From Lacrimispora sphenoides (lineage in GTDB: Bacteria > Bacillota > Clostridia > Lachnospirales > Lachnospiraceae): 64,000 bases of DNA. Location: positions 1,200,001 through 1,264,000 of the forward strand of contig NZ_FOIP01000001.1 in NCBI RefSeq assembly GCF_900105215.1. Direction: 5' to 3'. The position numbers and the translations under genes were made by a program. Positions 34,040 to 42,895 of this stretch are shown in pieces (positions within the stretch are counted from its first letter, which is position 1; each line of letters begins with the position of its first letter). The notes under the pieces were generated by a model. That model was not told where the DNA came from and searched no databases. It saw only the letters and a list, made by a program, of their open reading frames with translations.

Positions 34040-35710
34040 TTATTCCATGGTAGCATGGGTAAAGAACCAGAAGCCGTATGGAGAGTGCCATGTACCCTTT
34101 AATTCAGGCTTCTGCAGATAGAAATCGCTGGAGTATACAAGCGGTGCAACCGCTGCGTCTTCCATGATCAGCTTTTCTGCCGCATGAAGCTTCTCATAAT
34201 GCTCTGTCTTATCAGCAGTATCACGGGCCTGGTTTAATAAGCTGTCCACCTCAGGATTCGAATACTTTCCATCGTTGTTTCCGCTTTCAGTTGTGAATAA
34301 GTTCAGCATATTGGAAGGATCATCATAGTCATATACCCAGCCTCCGCGTGCAATCTGGAAGTCACCGGCACGACGGGTTGGTGCGAAGGTAGACCATTCA
34401 ACAATCTTAATATCCATTCTGATACCAAGTTCGCTCCAGGCGCTCTGTAAATATTCTGCAATTGCCTTATTATAACCGGCATCATTGGTCATATATTCGA
34501 TCACTGGGAAGCCTTTTCCGTCCGGATAGCCTGCTTCTGCCAGAAGCTCTTTTGCCTTATTAAGATCTTCTTCGTAATTGTTTACATTAAAGTAATCACC
34601 GCCGTTGTTCTTTCTGGTGACTTCTTCAAAGGAAGAACCGCCTTCTGCATCAGATATACCAGGGCCTACAAAGTTGTTAGCTGGTAAAACGGTTCCTGCC
34701 ATTACGGTACTGGCAACATATTCCCGGTCAGTTGCAAGGGTCAACGCACGGCGTACCAGTGTATTGTCAAAAGGTGCCTTTGTGGTGTTGAAGATTGTAT
34801 AGGAAGTCGCCATACGAGGTTCCAGATGATAATCAGGAGTGCCCTCAAGGCTTGGGATTTCGTCAGTAGGAACATCCTTGATCATGGAAACTTCCCCTGT
34901 CTGGTAAGCGCTGTAAGCTGCGTTGGAATCTTCCATAAGGACAAATTTTAAGGTATTTAAGGTTACAGTATCTGCAGCCCAGTAATTTTCATTCTTAGCA
35001 AAGGTGATATGGGAACCTGGTACCCACTCGATCATCTTTAACGGTCCGTTGGATATATAACTATCAGGAGTTAAGGACCACTGGTCACCCTTTGCCTCTA
35101 CTACATCCTCTTTTACAGGAGCCATGCTGGCATGGGTGGCGATTTTATCAAAATAAACGCAGGGAGACGCAAGCTCCACTACAAAGGTTTTTGCATCAGG
35201 TGCGGATACAGCCAGGGCGTCAACATTTCCTGCTGTTGCCTCATCATATCCTTTTACCATGGAAAGCATGTCTGCTGCATAAGGAGCTGCTGTCGCAGGG
35301 TCTGCCAGACGCTTCCAGGAATATACGAAGTCTTCTGATGTAAGCTCAGAACCGTCGCTCCATTTCAAACCATCCCTTAAATGAAACGTATAGGTAAGTC
35401 CGTCATCACTCACATCATAGGATTCTGCCTGTCCGGGAATAATATTATTATCCTTATCAAAGGTCAAAAGTGTCTCAAATGCGTGCAGGATCATATTAGC
35501 TGCATCAATTGATGAATTTAAGGCCGGGTCAATGGTTTCCGGATCTGGACCAATCTGAACTGCCAGATCAAGACCCCCTGCAGTATTTCCTGCTGCTTCT
35601 GTTTTCTGTGTTTCATTGCCGGCCGTACCGGATTTACCGGAACCCCCGCATGCTGTCAGGATCATCCCTGAAGCAAGGACTGCCGCTAATACAAGCGCCT
35701 TTTTCTTCAT
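34040..35710 (-). CDS. Oligopeptide-type ABC transporter substrate-binding lipoprotein
   Basis: A 556-residue family 5 (OppA/DppA-like) solute-binding protein. The signal peptide ends in lipobox MILTAC (Cys about residue 21), then a Gly/Ser/Thr-rich linker. The mature part has the typical GPDPETIDPALNSSIDAANM start, YTFHLRDGLKWSDGSELTSE and DFVYSWKRLADP. It binds peptides or related ligands outside the membrane. No permease or ATPase genes are adjacent, so it works with a transporter encoded elsewhere. The ATG has ATGGAGGAACAGAT upstream. Confidence 0.94.
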   Translation of the reverse strand: MKKKALVLAAVLASGMILTACGGSGKSGTAGNETQKTEAAGNTAGGLDLAVQIGPDPETIDPALNSSIDAANMILHAFETLLTFDKDNNIIPGQAESYDVSDDGLTYTFHLRDGLKWSDGSELTSEDFVYSWKRLADPATAAPYAADMLSMVKGYDEATAGNVDALAVSAPDAKTFVVELASPCVYFDKIATHASMAPVKEDVVEAKGDQWSLTPDSYISNGPLKMIEWVPGSHITFAKNENYWAADTVTLNTLKFVLMEDSNAAYSAYQTGEVSMIKDVPTDEIPSLEGTPDYHLEPRMATSYTIFNTTKAPFDNTLVRRALTLATDREYVASTVMAGTVLPANNFVGPGISDAEGGSSFEEVTRKNNGGDYFNVNNYEEDLNKAKELLAEAGYPDGKGFPVIEYMTNDAGYNKAIAEYLQSAWSELGIRMDIKIVEWSTFAPTRRAGDFQIARGGWVYDYDDPSNMLNLFTTESGNNDGKYSNPEVDSLLNQARDTADKTEHYEKLHAAEKLIMEDAAVAPLVYSSDFYLQKPELKGTWHSPYGFWFFTHATME

Positions 35711-35844
35711 ATCTGTTCCTCCATATCTGCTATTTTTTGCGTCCGCCCTTCACAGACAGCGCAGGTTTTAGCATATCACAGAAAGACGGTTCTTGCAACG
35801 TGGAAATTTATGACACCCGCGTGTTAACACGGTGATTTGGTAAA

Positions 35845-35881
35845 GGGCCAGACATTTCCCGGAGCGGAAAGTGTCTGGCCC
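35845..35881 (-). terminator. Terminator of oleate hydratase gene
   Basis: GGGCCAGACA (35845-35854) with TTTCC pairs to GGAAA and TGTCTGGCCC (35872-35881) with a single-base bulge. On the minus strand it is followed by TTTACC. It lies 23 bp after the stop codon. Confidence 0.7.
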
Positions 35882-35903
35882 AAAAAGACATTTTTGTATT
35901 TTA

Positions 35904-37631
35904 TTAACGGTATGAGGTCTGTACTGCCTTCATTAAAACCTTTGGTTCCTTCACATATGGGGTGACCGGACAAACCTTTTTATTTGATCCCATCAGGGTG
36001 TAAACAGCGATTCTGGCGGCCCTTACCGAATATTCCTCGGTAAATACCATGTCGTCCGGAATCTCCACAAACTGGCTTATCATAGCGAAGTTGGTAGAGC
36101 CGGCTGGAACTACCTTCGGGCGGTCAGTCATCTTGCGTGGCTGGAACTGGGCATCTACATAAGGCATCATGCAGGGAATGACGTTAACCACATCTGCCAG
36201 AATTTCATCCTTACGGTCTTCCATATGAAGATGGTGGAGAAGCTCGATGAGCATTTCCTCTCCGGTACAATCCTTCATCGGTTTCTTTATGAAGTCTCCT
36301 TCACGATCCGTATAAAGCCCGTATCCCCAGAAGATCGTCTGGTCCATAGGCTGATTGATAAAGTGTGGCTGGGCAGCTACAACAATGCTCATCAGCCAGT
36401 TGGAATCCTTAAAGGTCATAAGTGCTCCGCTTCCAGGTACATTGCCGGAGTAATCCTCAATCAATTTAAGAAGCTTATTTCCACGGCTTGTTACGGTAAA
36501 GCTTTCCCAATTGGTCTCATGAACATCACCAAAGAATGGGTAAGGATTACCAAGGCCAGGCTTCTTTGCAGATACCTTGGTCCATAATTCCCCGGATATT
36601 GGTCTTAAAACAGGCTCCGGTGCCGGAGTGTGGAGATCTCCCAGGGTTGCACTGTCGGTCATACAAGCATTGGTCATGATGCAGATATCGCCCTCCTGAA
36701 GCTCTAGCTGTCTTTCTATTCCATTATCTTTTAAGTGAAGCACCTTAGCCGTAATCCCGTCTCCATCTGCGAAATCAATATCAGTAACCGTACAGTTTTC
36801 CGCAAAGACAACTCCCTGCTTTCTTAAATAGTTTTCCAATGGACGGATCACACTGTCATACTGGTTTAATGGAGTTCTTGTTACCCCTTCCAAGGTATTG
36901 ATCCTTGAGAATTCCAGGATCATCCGGCGCATGTAGCGGCGGAACTCAAAAAGGCTGCTCCATTTCTGGAATGCAAAGGTGGTCTGCCACATATACCAGA
37001 AATTCGTTGTAAAGAAATGAGGCATGTCAGCGAACCATTCCTCTATAGTCATATCATCCAGCTTTTCTTCCGGTGTATTCATAAGCTTTAACATAGCCAT
37101 GCGTTCCTGCTGGGTAAATCCCATGCTCTTCACATCAAGGATGGTTCCATCCTTGTCCACAAGCCTGGCCTTCGCATTGGTTGGGTGGGCATGGTCAAAG
37201 CTTAAGATCTCTTCGGTCACACTCCTTGCAGGGTTATTTAAAGACGGGATGGTACGGAACAGTTCCCAGAAGTTTTCATACGTCTCTTCATTAAGCATAC
37301 GTCCGCCCCGGCATACAAAGCCTTTTTCCGGGGTACCGATACCATCGTTGCTTCCTCCAAGAATATGCATTCCTTCAAAAATCGTGATCTGGTCTCCCGG
37401 CATGTTGCAGTCGCGTATGAGATAAGCCGCTCCTGCCATACTTCCCAGACCGCCACCTACAAAATACGCTTTTCCAGGGGCCTGCCCATTTTCCATATGC
37501 CTTATGTTTTCTTCATTTTTTAAATCCATCTGTTTTTTTGAATAATCATAGGCTTTTTTTGCGGCTACTCCCGCCGCAGTTGCCGCAGCTCCCCATGCAA
37601 GCACTTTTCCGAAATTATTTTTTCCTCTCAT
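35904..37631 (-). CDS. ohyA: Oleate hydratase
   Basis: A 575-residue FAD-dependent fatty acid hydratase that adds water to the cis-9 double bond of oleate. It has the family FAD loop AYFVGGGLGSMAGAAYLIRD (about residues 55-74), the GGRMLNEETYENFWELF region with the catalytic Glu, and the long YMWQTTFAFQKWSSLFEFRR segment. It also has an N-terminal hydrophobic stretch (VLAWGAAATAAGVAAKKAYD, about 9-28) that many homologues lack, suggesting membrane attachment. The ATG at 37631 with TGGAGCGTTGCAT is preferred over a TTG two codons earlier. The enzyme probably detoxifies unsaturated host or dietary fatty acids. Confidence 0.95.
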   Translation of the reverse strand: MRGKNNFGKVLAWGAAATAAGVAAKKAYDYSKKQMDLKNEENIRHMENGQAPGKAYFVGGGLGSMAGAAYLIRDCNMPGDQITIFEGMHILGGSNDGIGTPEKGFVCRGGRMLNEETYENFWELFRTIPSLNNPARSVTEEILSFDHAHPTNAKARLVDKDGTILDVKSMGFTQQERMAMLKLMNTPEEKLDDMTIEEWFADMPHFFTTNFWYMWQTTFAFQKWSSLFEFRRYMRRMILEFSRINTLEGVTRTPLNQYDSVIRPLENYLRKQGVVFAENCTVTDIDFADGDGITAKVLHLKDNGIERQLELQEGDICIMTNACMTDSATLGDLHTPAPEPVLRPISGELWTKVSAKKPGLGNPYPFFGDVHETNWESFTVTSRGNKLLKLIEDYSGNVPGSGALMTFKDSNWLMSIVVAAQPHFINQPMDQTIFWGYGLYTDREGDFIKKPMKDCTGEEMLIELLHHLHMEDRKDEILADVVNVIPCMMPYVDAQFQPRKMTDRPKVVPAGSTNFAMISQFVEIPDDMVFTEEYSVRAARIAVYTLMGSNKKVCPVTPYVKEPKVLMKAVQTSYR

Positions 37632-37725
37632 ATGCAACGCTCCATTCTATGAATTGTGTTAACTGATATGCTTATATTATCATACTTCATTTTATCCGTC
37701 ACCATACATGGTTTTTCAGTTGTAT

Positions 37726-37754
37726 AAAAAAACGACATCAGGGAAATGATGTCG
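37726..37754 (-). terminator. Minus-strand terminator upstream of oleate hydratase
   Basis: CGACATCA (37733-37740) and TGATGTCG (37747-37754) form an 8-bp hairpin, followed on the minus strand by a run of seven T. It lies between the 77-residue plus-strand gene and ohyA. It would end transcripts coming from rsmA-tetR that run antisense through the small gene, or act as an attenuator in a long ohyA leader. Confidence 0.75.
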
Positions 37755-37840
37755 TAAAACCAGACAAATATTCAATTTTGTCTATAGAAGATTTTTTTAC
37801 CTTATTTTAATATGAATATAATGATAAAGGAGGACTTTTT

Positions 37841-38074
37841 ATGTCGGCCACTATACACAAACATATCCGGGAGTCCGTCCTTAAAACGGCGCTGCTCCAC
37901 CAGTTAAGAAATGGACAGAAATCTCCGGAGCGAACCGCCCGGAACTTAGAAGAGCTGTTGGAAAAATTCAGCCCTATAGCTGCAGAGCTTTTTTCTTATT
38001 CTGATCTGGTTTCGCTCATTAAAAGCTGTACCAAGGAAGAATGCCTGGATATCATCATGCATAAGCTTTCTTAA
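37841..38074 (+). CDS. Small hypothetical protein (77 residues)
   Basis: A 77-residue, mostly helical, soluble protein beginning MSATIHKHIRESVLKTALLH and ending CLDIIMHKLS. I do not recognise a family. The ribosome binding site AAAGGAGGACTTTTT is very strong, which supports a real gene. Its stop codon overlaps the stop of the convergent TetR-type gene by 4 bp, and no terminator separates the two. Confidence 0.65.
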   Translation: MSATIHKHIRESVLKTALLHQLRNGQKSPERTARNLEELLEKFSPIAAELFSYSDLVSLIKSCTKEECLDIIMHKLS

Positions 38075-38634
38075 AGCCCCGCCTGGCTCCGGAGATAACC
38101 AGCCCGCTCCGAAGCCTTGGCCAGGCTTTTTAAGCGTTCCGCCACGAGCTGCGGCTCTGTTCTCATTCCCTTCTCCACCCAGTCAACGATAATCCCGCAA
38201 ATGCCATATGCATAAAATCCTGAGTCAAAATCCCTCTCCTCATCGGTGAGCTTCTTCTTTTCATCCAGCTTTATTATCGCTTCGGAAAACAGGGCCTTTG
38301 CCATATCAAACAGATAACTCTCAAAGGTATGTTCCTGTTCTTTGATGGTATTGATATAAAAGGCCTTTTCTTCTTTCATATTCTGAAGCAGTTCATAAAT
38401 CTTCTGGTCCCAGTTCTCAAGGGTAATGTCTTCTGCTATTTTAGCAAAATTCTCATTGTAATAGATCCAGCTTAAAAGTTCATATTTATCCTGAAAATGA
38501 TAATAGAAGGTCTGCCGGTTTAATCCCCATACGGATGTGATATTGGATATGGATATCTTATCAAAGGGTTTTTCCCTGCATACCTGTTTTAAGGCTTCCG
38601 CTATTGCGCGTTTTGTAATCAGCGAATCCGACAT
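38071..38634 (-). CDS. TetR/AcrR family regulator, DhaS-like
   Basis: A 187-residue regulator. The N-terminal helix-turn-helix is ISISNITSVWGLNRQTFYYHF (about residues 27-47), with the TetR signature NRQTFYYHFQDKYELL. The C-terminal domain (GFYAYGICGIIVDWVEKGM) resembles the DhaS-type TetR_C_8 domain. The ATG follows GCAGGAGGGATT. It lies 14 bp after rsmA and is probably cotranscribed with it. Oleate hydratase lies downstream on the same strand, so fatty-acid stress is one possible target, but this is only inference. Confidence 0.88.
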   Translation of the reverse strand: MSDSLITKRAIAEALKQVCREKPFDKISISNITSVWGLNRQTFYYHFQDKYELLSWIYYNENFAKIAEDITLENWDQKIYELLQNMKEEKAFYINTIKEQEHTFESYLFDMAKALFSEAIIKLDEKKKLTDEERDFDSGFYAYGICGIIVDWVEKGMRTEPQLVAERLKSLAKASERAGYLRSQAGL

Positions 38635-38648
38635 AATCCCTCCTGCTC

Positions 38649-39539
38649 TTATCTTTTCATTCCTGTAAAATAGTTGCTGAGAGAAGCAAACTGCTCTAGA
38701 GTCAATGCCTCACCCCGTACAGATGGCCCAAGCCCCAGGCTTTCAACCGCTTCCGTGATCTGCTCCTTTGTAAAGGGAATTTCCGGCGAATTGTTTAATC
38801 CGTTTTGAAGCGTCTTTCTTCTCTGGTTAAAGGATGCGCGGATCAGCCGGAACATAAGCCCTGAATCCTCTGCCTTTACCAGTGGTTCCTTGTGGCGGGT
38901 CAGGCGGATGACCGCAGACCCTACGTTAGGACGGGGCATGAAGCAGTTAGGTGGGACGTTTGCCACAATATAGGGCTCTGCATAATACTGAACGGCCAGA
39001 GAGAGGGCGCCGTAATCCTTGGTACCAGGCCCTACCTGCATGCGGTCCGCCACTTCCTTCTGAACCATGACCGTGATATTGTCGATTGGAACCTTGTTTT
39101 CAAAAAGACCCATAATGATAGGGGTTGTGATGTAATACGGAAGATTTGCAACTACCTTGATGGGACGTCCGCCGTTAAATTGTTCCGTTATCTGATTGAT
39201 GTCAACTTTTAGAATATCCGCATGGATAACGGTCACATTCTCATAGTCCGCCAAAGTCTCGTTGAGAATGGGGATCAGGTTTGAATCGATCTCCACTGCC
39301 ACGACATGTCTGGCATTTTCAGCCAGGTACTGTGTCATCGTACCGATCCCCGGCCCGATTTCCAGAACGCAATCATCCTTTGTTACGCCTGCCGCGGCTA
39401 TGATCTTATCTAAAACGTGGGTATCTATTAAAAAATTCTGTCCGAATTTCTTCTGGAATGCGAATTCGTATTTCTTTATGATCTCAATTGTTTTTTGGGG
39501 ATTTCCTAATTTACTTTGCATATAGTATTTTCCATTCAT
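38649..39539 (-). CDS. rsmA: 16S rRNA dimethyladenosine transferase
   Basis: A 296-residue SAM-dependent enzyme that dimethylates A1518 and A1519 of 16S rRNA. Visible motifs are KKFGQNFLIDTHVLD (about residues 32-46), the SAM loop LEIGPGIGTMTQYL (about 58-71), and the catalytic NLPYYITTPIIM (about 131-142). The start is uncertain: the first ATG (39539) lacks a strong ribosome binding site, and a second ATG lies six codons later with GGAAAA upstream. Both keep the conserved domain. Confidence 0.95.
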   Translation of the reverse strand: MNGKYYMQSKLGNPQKTIEIIKKYEFAFQKKFGQNFLIDTHVLDKIIAAAGVTKDDCVLEIGPGIGTMTQYLAENARHVVAVEIDSNLIPILNETLADYENVTVIHADILKVDINQITEQFNGGRPIKVVANLPYYITTPIIMGLFENKVPIDNITVMVQKEVADRMQVGPGTKDYGALSLAVQYYAEPYIVANVPPNCFMPRPNVGSAVIRLTRHKEPLVKAEDSGLMFRLIRASFNQRRKTLQNGLNNSPEIPFTKEQITEAVESLGLGPSVRGEALTLEQFASLSNYFTGMKR

Positions 39540-39713
39540 TTTTTATTAATTTATGGTATCTTATTATGATCTAAAAGTCAATGATTTATAGACAGGCCCA
39601 GAATTCCGGATTTATTGCGTAAGATTTTTGAGATACATTATATCTATACTATAATGTTATGAACATGTAAGATAAGCATATAATTGTATTAATAAGATCA
39701 TTTGAGGGAAACC

Positions 39714-41003
39714 ATGATCATACACGTTGTCCAACCCGGTGAAACCATAAATTCAATATCAGATTATTACAAAATCCCTGCTGACAGATTAATATTGGAA
39801 AACGGAATTATAAACCCAGGCAATTTAGCAATTGGCCAAACAATTGTGATTGTTCAACCGGAAACACTCTATGCCGTTCAGCCTGGCGATACTTTGGAGA
39901 GTATTGCGGAGCAGCATGGTACTACGCCAATGGATTTACTAAGAAATAATCCTTATCTTTCCGATAGAGAATTCTTGTATGCCGGTGAAACGATAGTTAT
40001 AAGCTATCAAACTAATAAAACAAGAACGATTGCCACTAGTGGTTATACCTTTGCATATATAGATAAACCTGTTTTAATAAAAACGCTTCCTTTTTTAACA
40101 TATTTGACTATATTCAATTACAGGGCTACAAGTGAAGGAGAAATTATCACCATTGCTGACGATGCTGATGTAATTCAGTTGGCTAAAAATTATGGTGTTG
40201 CGCCCATGATGTTTATTTCTACGATTACGGAAGAAGGAACAATTACTCGTGAAGTAACTCAGAATATTTTAAATAACTCTTCTGTGCAAGATCGCCTTAT
40301 TGACAATATTCTTCAAATGATAAAAACAAAGGGTTATTATGGAGTGAATATGTATATCGAAGATATTACACCGGATAACATAAACAGTATTGTAGAATAC
40401 ATAAAAAAGGCTTCAGCTATATTTCATTCAGAAGGTTATAGAGTACTAATAACCACAACGCCAATTATGAATATTCAGGGGCCTATTGTCACCTTTGAAA
40501 AATTGGATTATTCACGATTATCTGGATATGTAGATGGAATTCTATTTGCTTCTTATGATTGGGCTAGATTTTATAGTTATCCAAGCTCAATTTTCCCAGT
40601 TAATGTTTTAAGAGAACTATTAGACTACGTAACCAGTATTATTCCACCCGAATTATTATTCTTAGGAATCACTACACTCGGTTATGATTGGACACTACCC
40701 TATGTTCCGGGTGCAACGGAAGCAACTGCTATAGCAAACAATAATGCAATACAGATTGCAGCAGATAACAATATACCAATACAATTTAACGAAGCAGCAC
40801 AGTCACCTTTTTTCTATTATATGGATAGTGACGGGATTCTTCACTTAGTATGGTTTAATGATGCGAGAAGTTTTGAGGCAAGAGCCGGGCTGGTAGCAGA
40901 ATATGATCTTCAAGGTTTATCTCTCTGGACTATTATGAGATTTGATACCCAAATGTGGTTTATTATTAATACTCAATATTACATCCAGAAGTTGTCCTTT
41001 TAA
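39714..41003 (+). CDS. LysM-LysM-GH18 spore-cortex-type protein with altered active site
   Basis: A 429-residue protein. Two LysM peptidoglycan-binding repeats occupy about residues 1-95 (IHVVQPGETINSISDYY and LYAVQPGDTLESIAEQHG). A GH18 chitinase-like domain follows, as in the spore cortex enzymes SleL/YaaH. The GH18 catalytic region reads GYYGVNMYIEDITPDN. The expected NIDFE-type core keeps Glu, but the Asp two residues before it is replaced by Tyr. This probably lowers or changes glucosaminidase activity. No signal peptide is visible, as in SleL/YaaH proteins packed into the spore. The ATG at 39714 with GAGGGAAACC is preferred. The gene looks more A/T-rich than its neighbours, which may indicate transfer. 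Confidence 0.85.
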   Translation: MIIHVVQPGETINSISDYYKIPADRLILENGIINPGNLAIGQTIVIVQPETLYAVQPGDTLESIAEQHGTTPMDLLRNNPYLSDREFLYAGETIVISYQTNKTRTIATSGYTFAYIDKPVLIKTLPFLTYLTIFNYRATSEGEIITIADDADVIQLAKNYGVAPMMFISTITEEGTITREVTQNILNNSSVQDRLIDNILQMIKTKGYYGVNMYIEDITPDNINSIVEYIKKASAIFHSEGYRVLITTTPIMNIQGPIVTFEKLDYSRLSGYVDGILFASYDWARFYSYPSSIFPVNVLRELLDYVTSIIPPELLFLGITTLGYDWTLPYVPGATEATAIANNNAIQIAADNNIPIQFNEAAQSPFFYYMDSDGILHLVWFNDARSFEARAGLVAEYDLQGLSLWTIMRFDTQMWFIINTQYYIQKLSF

Positions 41004-41201
41004 TACCTGAAGGCTTAAAGCACCTATGCTATTGCCTTAGCGGCGTAGTGCATTGCTCATAATGCGAAAAGGCTGGCTTACCGGCAATTCAGGGGGCAAG
41101 AGGGAGTTAGATGATCTTTCAATGTGGAGGTTATACAAGGCATGTTAAAGTTTTAACGGGAAAATACATCATACATGGCAGGAATTGATATAAGAATATA
41201 A

Positions 41202-41236
41202 GGCATAAATACCTCTTTAATGGAGGTATTTATGCC
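41202..41236. terminator. Bidirectional terminator hairpin
   Basis: GGCATAAATACCTC (41202-41215) and GAGGTATTTATGCC (41223-41236) form a perfect 14-bp stem with a 7-nt loop. It lies between the convergent LysM/GH18 gene and the TatD-family gene. The preceding 200 bp (41004-41201) contain no gene I can recognise. Confidence 0.75.
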
Positions 41237-41249
41237 TGTCCTCCGTTTT

Positions 41250-42026
41250 TTAAGGCTGTTCCTTAAGCCTGTAAAGCCTTTTGGCATTCTGATTGGTGAT
41301 ATCTATAACTGTTTCTTCCGGGATTCCCTTAATGGCACTGATTTCCTGCACCACATAAGGAAGGTTTAAGGAGGAATTACGCTTTCCCCTGTTGGGAGCG
41401 GGAGCCAGATAAGGGCAGTCTGTCTCAAGGACCAGCTGTTCCATTGGCATATACTCCACTACTTCTTTCAGTTTTTTTGCATTCTTAAAGGTGAGGACGC
41501 CTCCGATCCCAAGAAAATACCCCATATTTAAGTATTCCCTGGCAATCTCCTTTCCATAAGAAAAGCAGTGAATCACTCCTCCAATGTCCTTTGCCCCCTC
41601 TGCCTTCATGATATCCAGAGTATCCTTTGCCGCATCCCGGCTGTGGATGACCACAGGAAGCTTCACTTCCCTTGCCAGGCTAAGCTGGCGGATAAACCAC
41701 TTCTTCTGAGTTTCATGGTCCGGCTCATCCCAGTAATAATCAAGACCAATCTCGCCGATTGCCACGATTTTCTTATGGGCAGAATACTCCTTCAGCCAGG
41801 CTAAGTCTTCCTCGTTTAGTTCTCCGGTTTCATTTGGGTGAACACCTATGGCGCCATATACATATGGATATTTCTCTGCCAGTTCAAGGGTATGTCTGGA
41901 AGATTCCATACTGGCCCCCACATTGGTAACAGCCTCAATTCCATGGTTTAAAAGGCTTGCCAGCAGTTCCTCCCTGTCTTCATCAAATGCCTCATCATCA
42001 TAATGGGCGTGTGTATCAAAAATCAT
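41250..42026 (-). CDS. TatD family metal-dependent hydrolase (DNase)
   Basis: A 258-residue TIM-barrel nuclease. Metal ligands are visible in FDTHAHYDDEAF (HxH, residues 4-8), AIGEIGLDYYWDEP (Glu about 94), VIHSRDAAKDTL (His about 130), IHCFSYG (His about 153) and LETDCPYLAPAP (Asp about 205). TatD proteins have 3'-5' exonuclease activity and take part in DNA repair or degradation. The ATG has AAAAGGAGATTCCT upstream. It often lies near metG and rsmA in Firmicutes, as here. Confidence 0.94.
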   Translation of the reverse strand: MIFDTHAHYDDEAFDEDREELLASLLNHGIEAVTNVGASMESSRHTLELAEKYPYVYGAIGVHPNETGELNEEDLAWLKEYSAHKKIVAIGEIGLDYYWDEPDHETQKKWFIRQLSLAREVKLPVVIHSRDAAKDTLDIMKAEGAKDIGGVIHCFSYGKEIAREYLNMGYFLGIGGVLTFKNAKKLKEVVEYMPMEQLVLETDCPYLAPAPNRGKRNSSLNLPYVVQEISAIKGIPEETVIDITNQNAKRLYRLKEQP

Positions 42027-42051
42027 AGGAATCTCCTTTTAAAACAGTTTC

Positions 42052-42807
42052 TTACTTTATAATAATCAAACGCAGGATATATAGTAAAACTAAGTGAGCG
42101 GGATAAAACCAATAAAAAAAGTATTTTAAATTCCCTTTCCCCCTTGCCCCGCTGTACATTCGGATGGGGATGAAGGCCAAGATGGCAGCCCCAAAACAGC
42201 TAAGACTTTCAAAGGCAGCCAGGATTCCTGCAAATATGGTCTGTCTTTTCTTATCTTTATAAAACACATAAAAAAGCAGGATCATGGTAATCCCAATGAT
42301 ATCATAATCACATTTCAAAATAACTGCAGCACTACATCCAGCCAAAAATACCAGGGTCTGTCTGATTGGGTTACCCAAAGCCTTATCATACCAGTAAAGG
42401 ACACATAGACCAATGAACAGGGTAACATATACATTCTGATAGCCTGGGTAAAACCATTTGCCAAAGAGAGCCAGATCAAACGGAATTTCGGAAATTAGGG
42501 CGAATAAAAAAAGCCTGGCACCATATTTCTTAATATCCCTGGTGTGGAAAAATCCTTCTACCAGCAGAAAACAAAAGATAGGGAATGCAATTCTTCCAAT
42601 GGTGCGGAGCACCAGGTCAGCGATATTCCACACGCTTCCGCCCGAAAGGCCAAACATCTCCCAGGCCGGAAGTTCGTCCTGATATTTTAATATACCGTTT
42701 TCAATGATTGCCACTCCGATATGATCTATGAGCATGGTAACAATGGCGATCATCTTTAAGGTGTTTCCTGTTATTCCTCTCGTTCGGGCGCTCATTGATT
42801 CCTTCAT
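42052..42807 (-). CDS. TraX family membrane protein
   Basis: A 251-residue integral membrane protein with about seven hydrophobic helices. The N-terminal GNTLKMIAIVTMLIDHIGVA and the segment IGRIAFPIFCFLLVEGFFHT are the TraX signatures. TraX acetylates F pilin in Enterobacteria. Chromosomal Firmicute homologues belong to the broad acyltransferase-like membrane family and have no settled role. The ATG follows AGAAGGAGGATTCC. It lies 25 bp upstream of the tatD-type gene and downstream of metG on the same strand. Confidence 0.88.
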   Translation of the reverse strand: MKESMSARTRGITGNTLKMIAIVTMLIDHIGVAIIENGILKYQDELPAWEMFGLSGGSVWNIADLVLRTIGRIAFPIFCFLLVEGFFHTRDIKKYGARLFLFALISEIPFDLALFGKWFYPGYQNVYVTLFIGLCVLYWYDKALGNPIRQTLVFLAGCSAAVILKCDYDIIGITMILLFYVFYKDKKRQTIFAGILAAFESLSCFGAAILAFIPIRMYSGARGKGNLKYFFYWFYPAHLVLLYILRLIIIK

Positions 42808-42831
42808 GGAATCCTCCTTCTTAAAACAATA

Positions 42832-42856
42832 AGGCCGGATCTAATTACCCGGCCTT
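42832..42856 (-). terminator. Terminator of metG
   Basis: AAGGCCGG (42832-42839) and CCGGCCTT (42849-42856) pair across a 9-nt loop, followed on the minus strand by ATTGTTTT. The hairpin is about 40 bp beyond the metG stop. Outer AACAA/TTGTT bases can extend the stem. Confidence 0.75.
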
Positions 42857-42895
42857 TCGTTGTTTCTTTTAAGCGTCTTCAGACATTCCCCTGTA

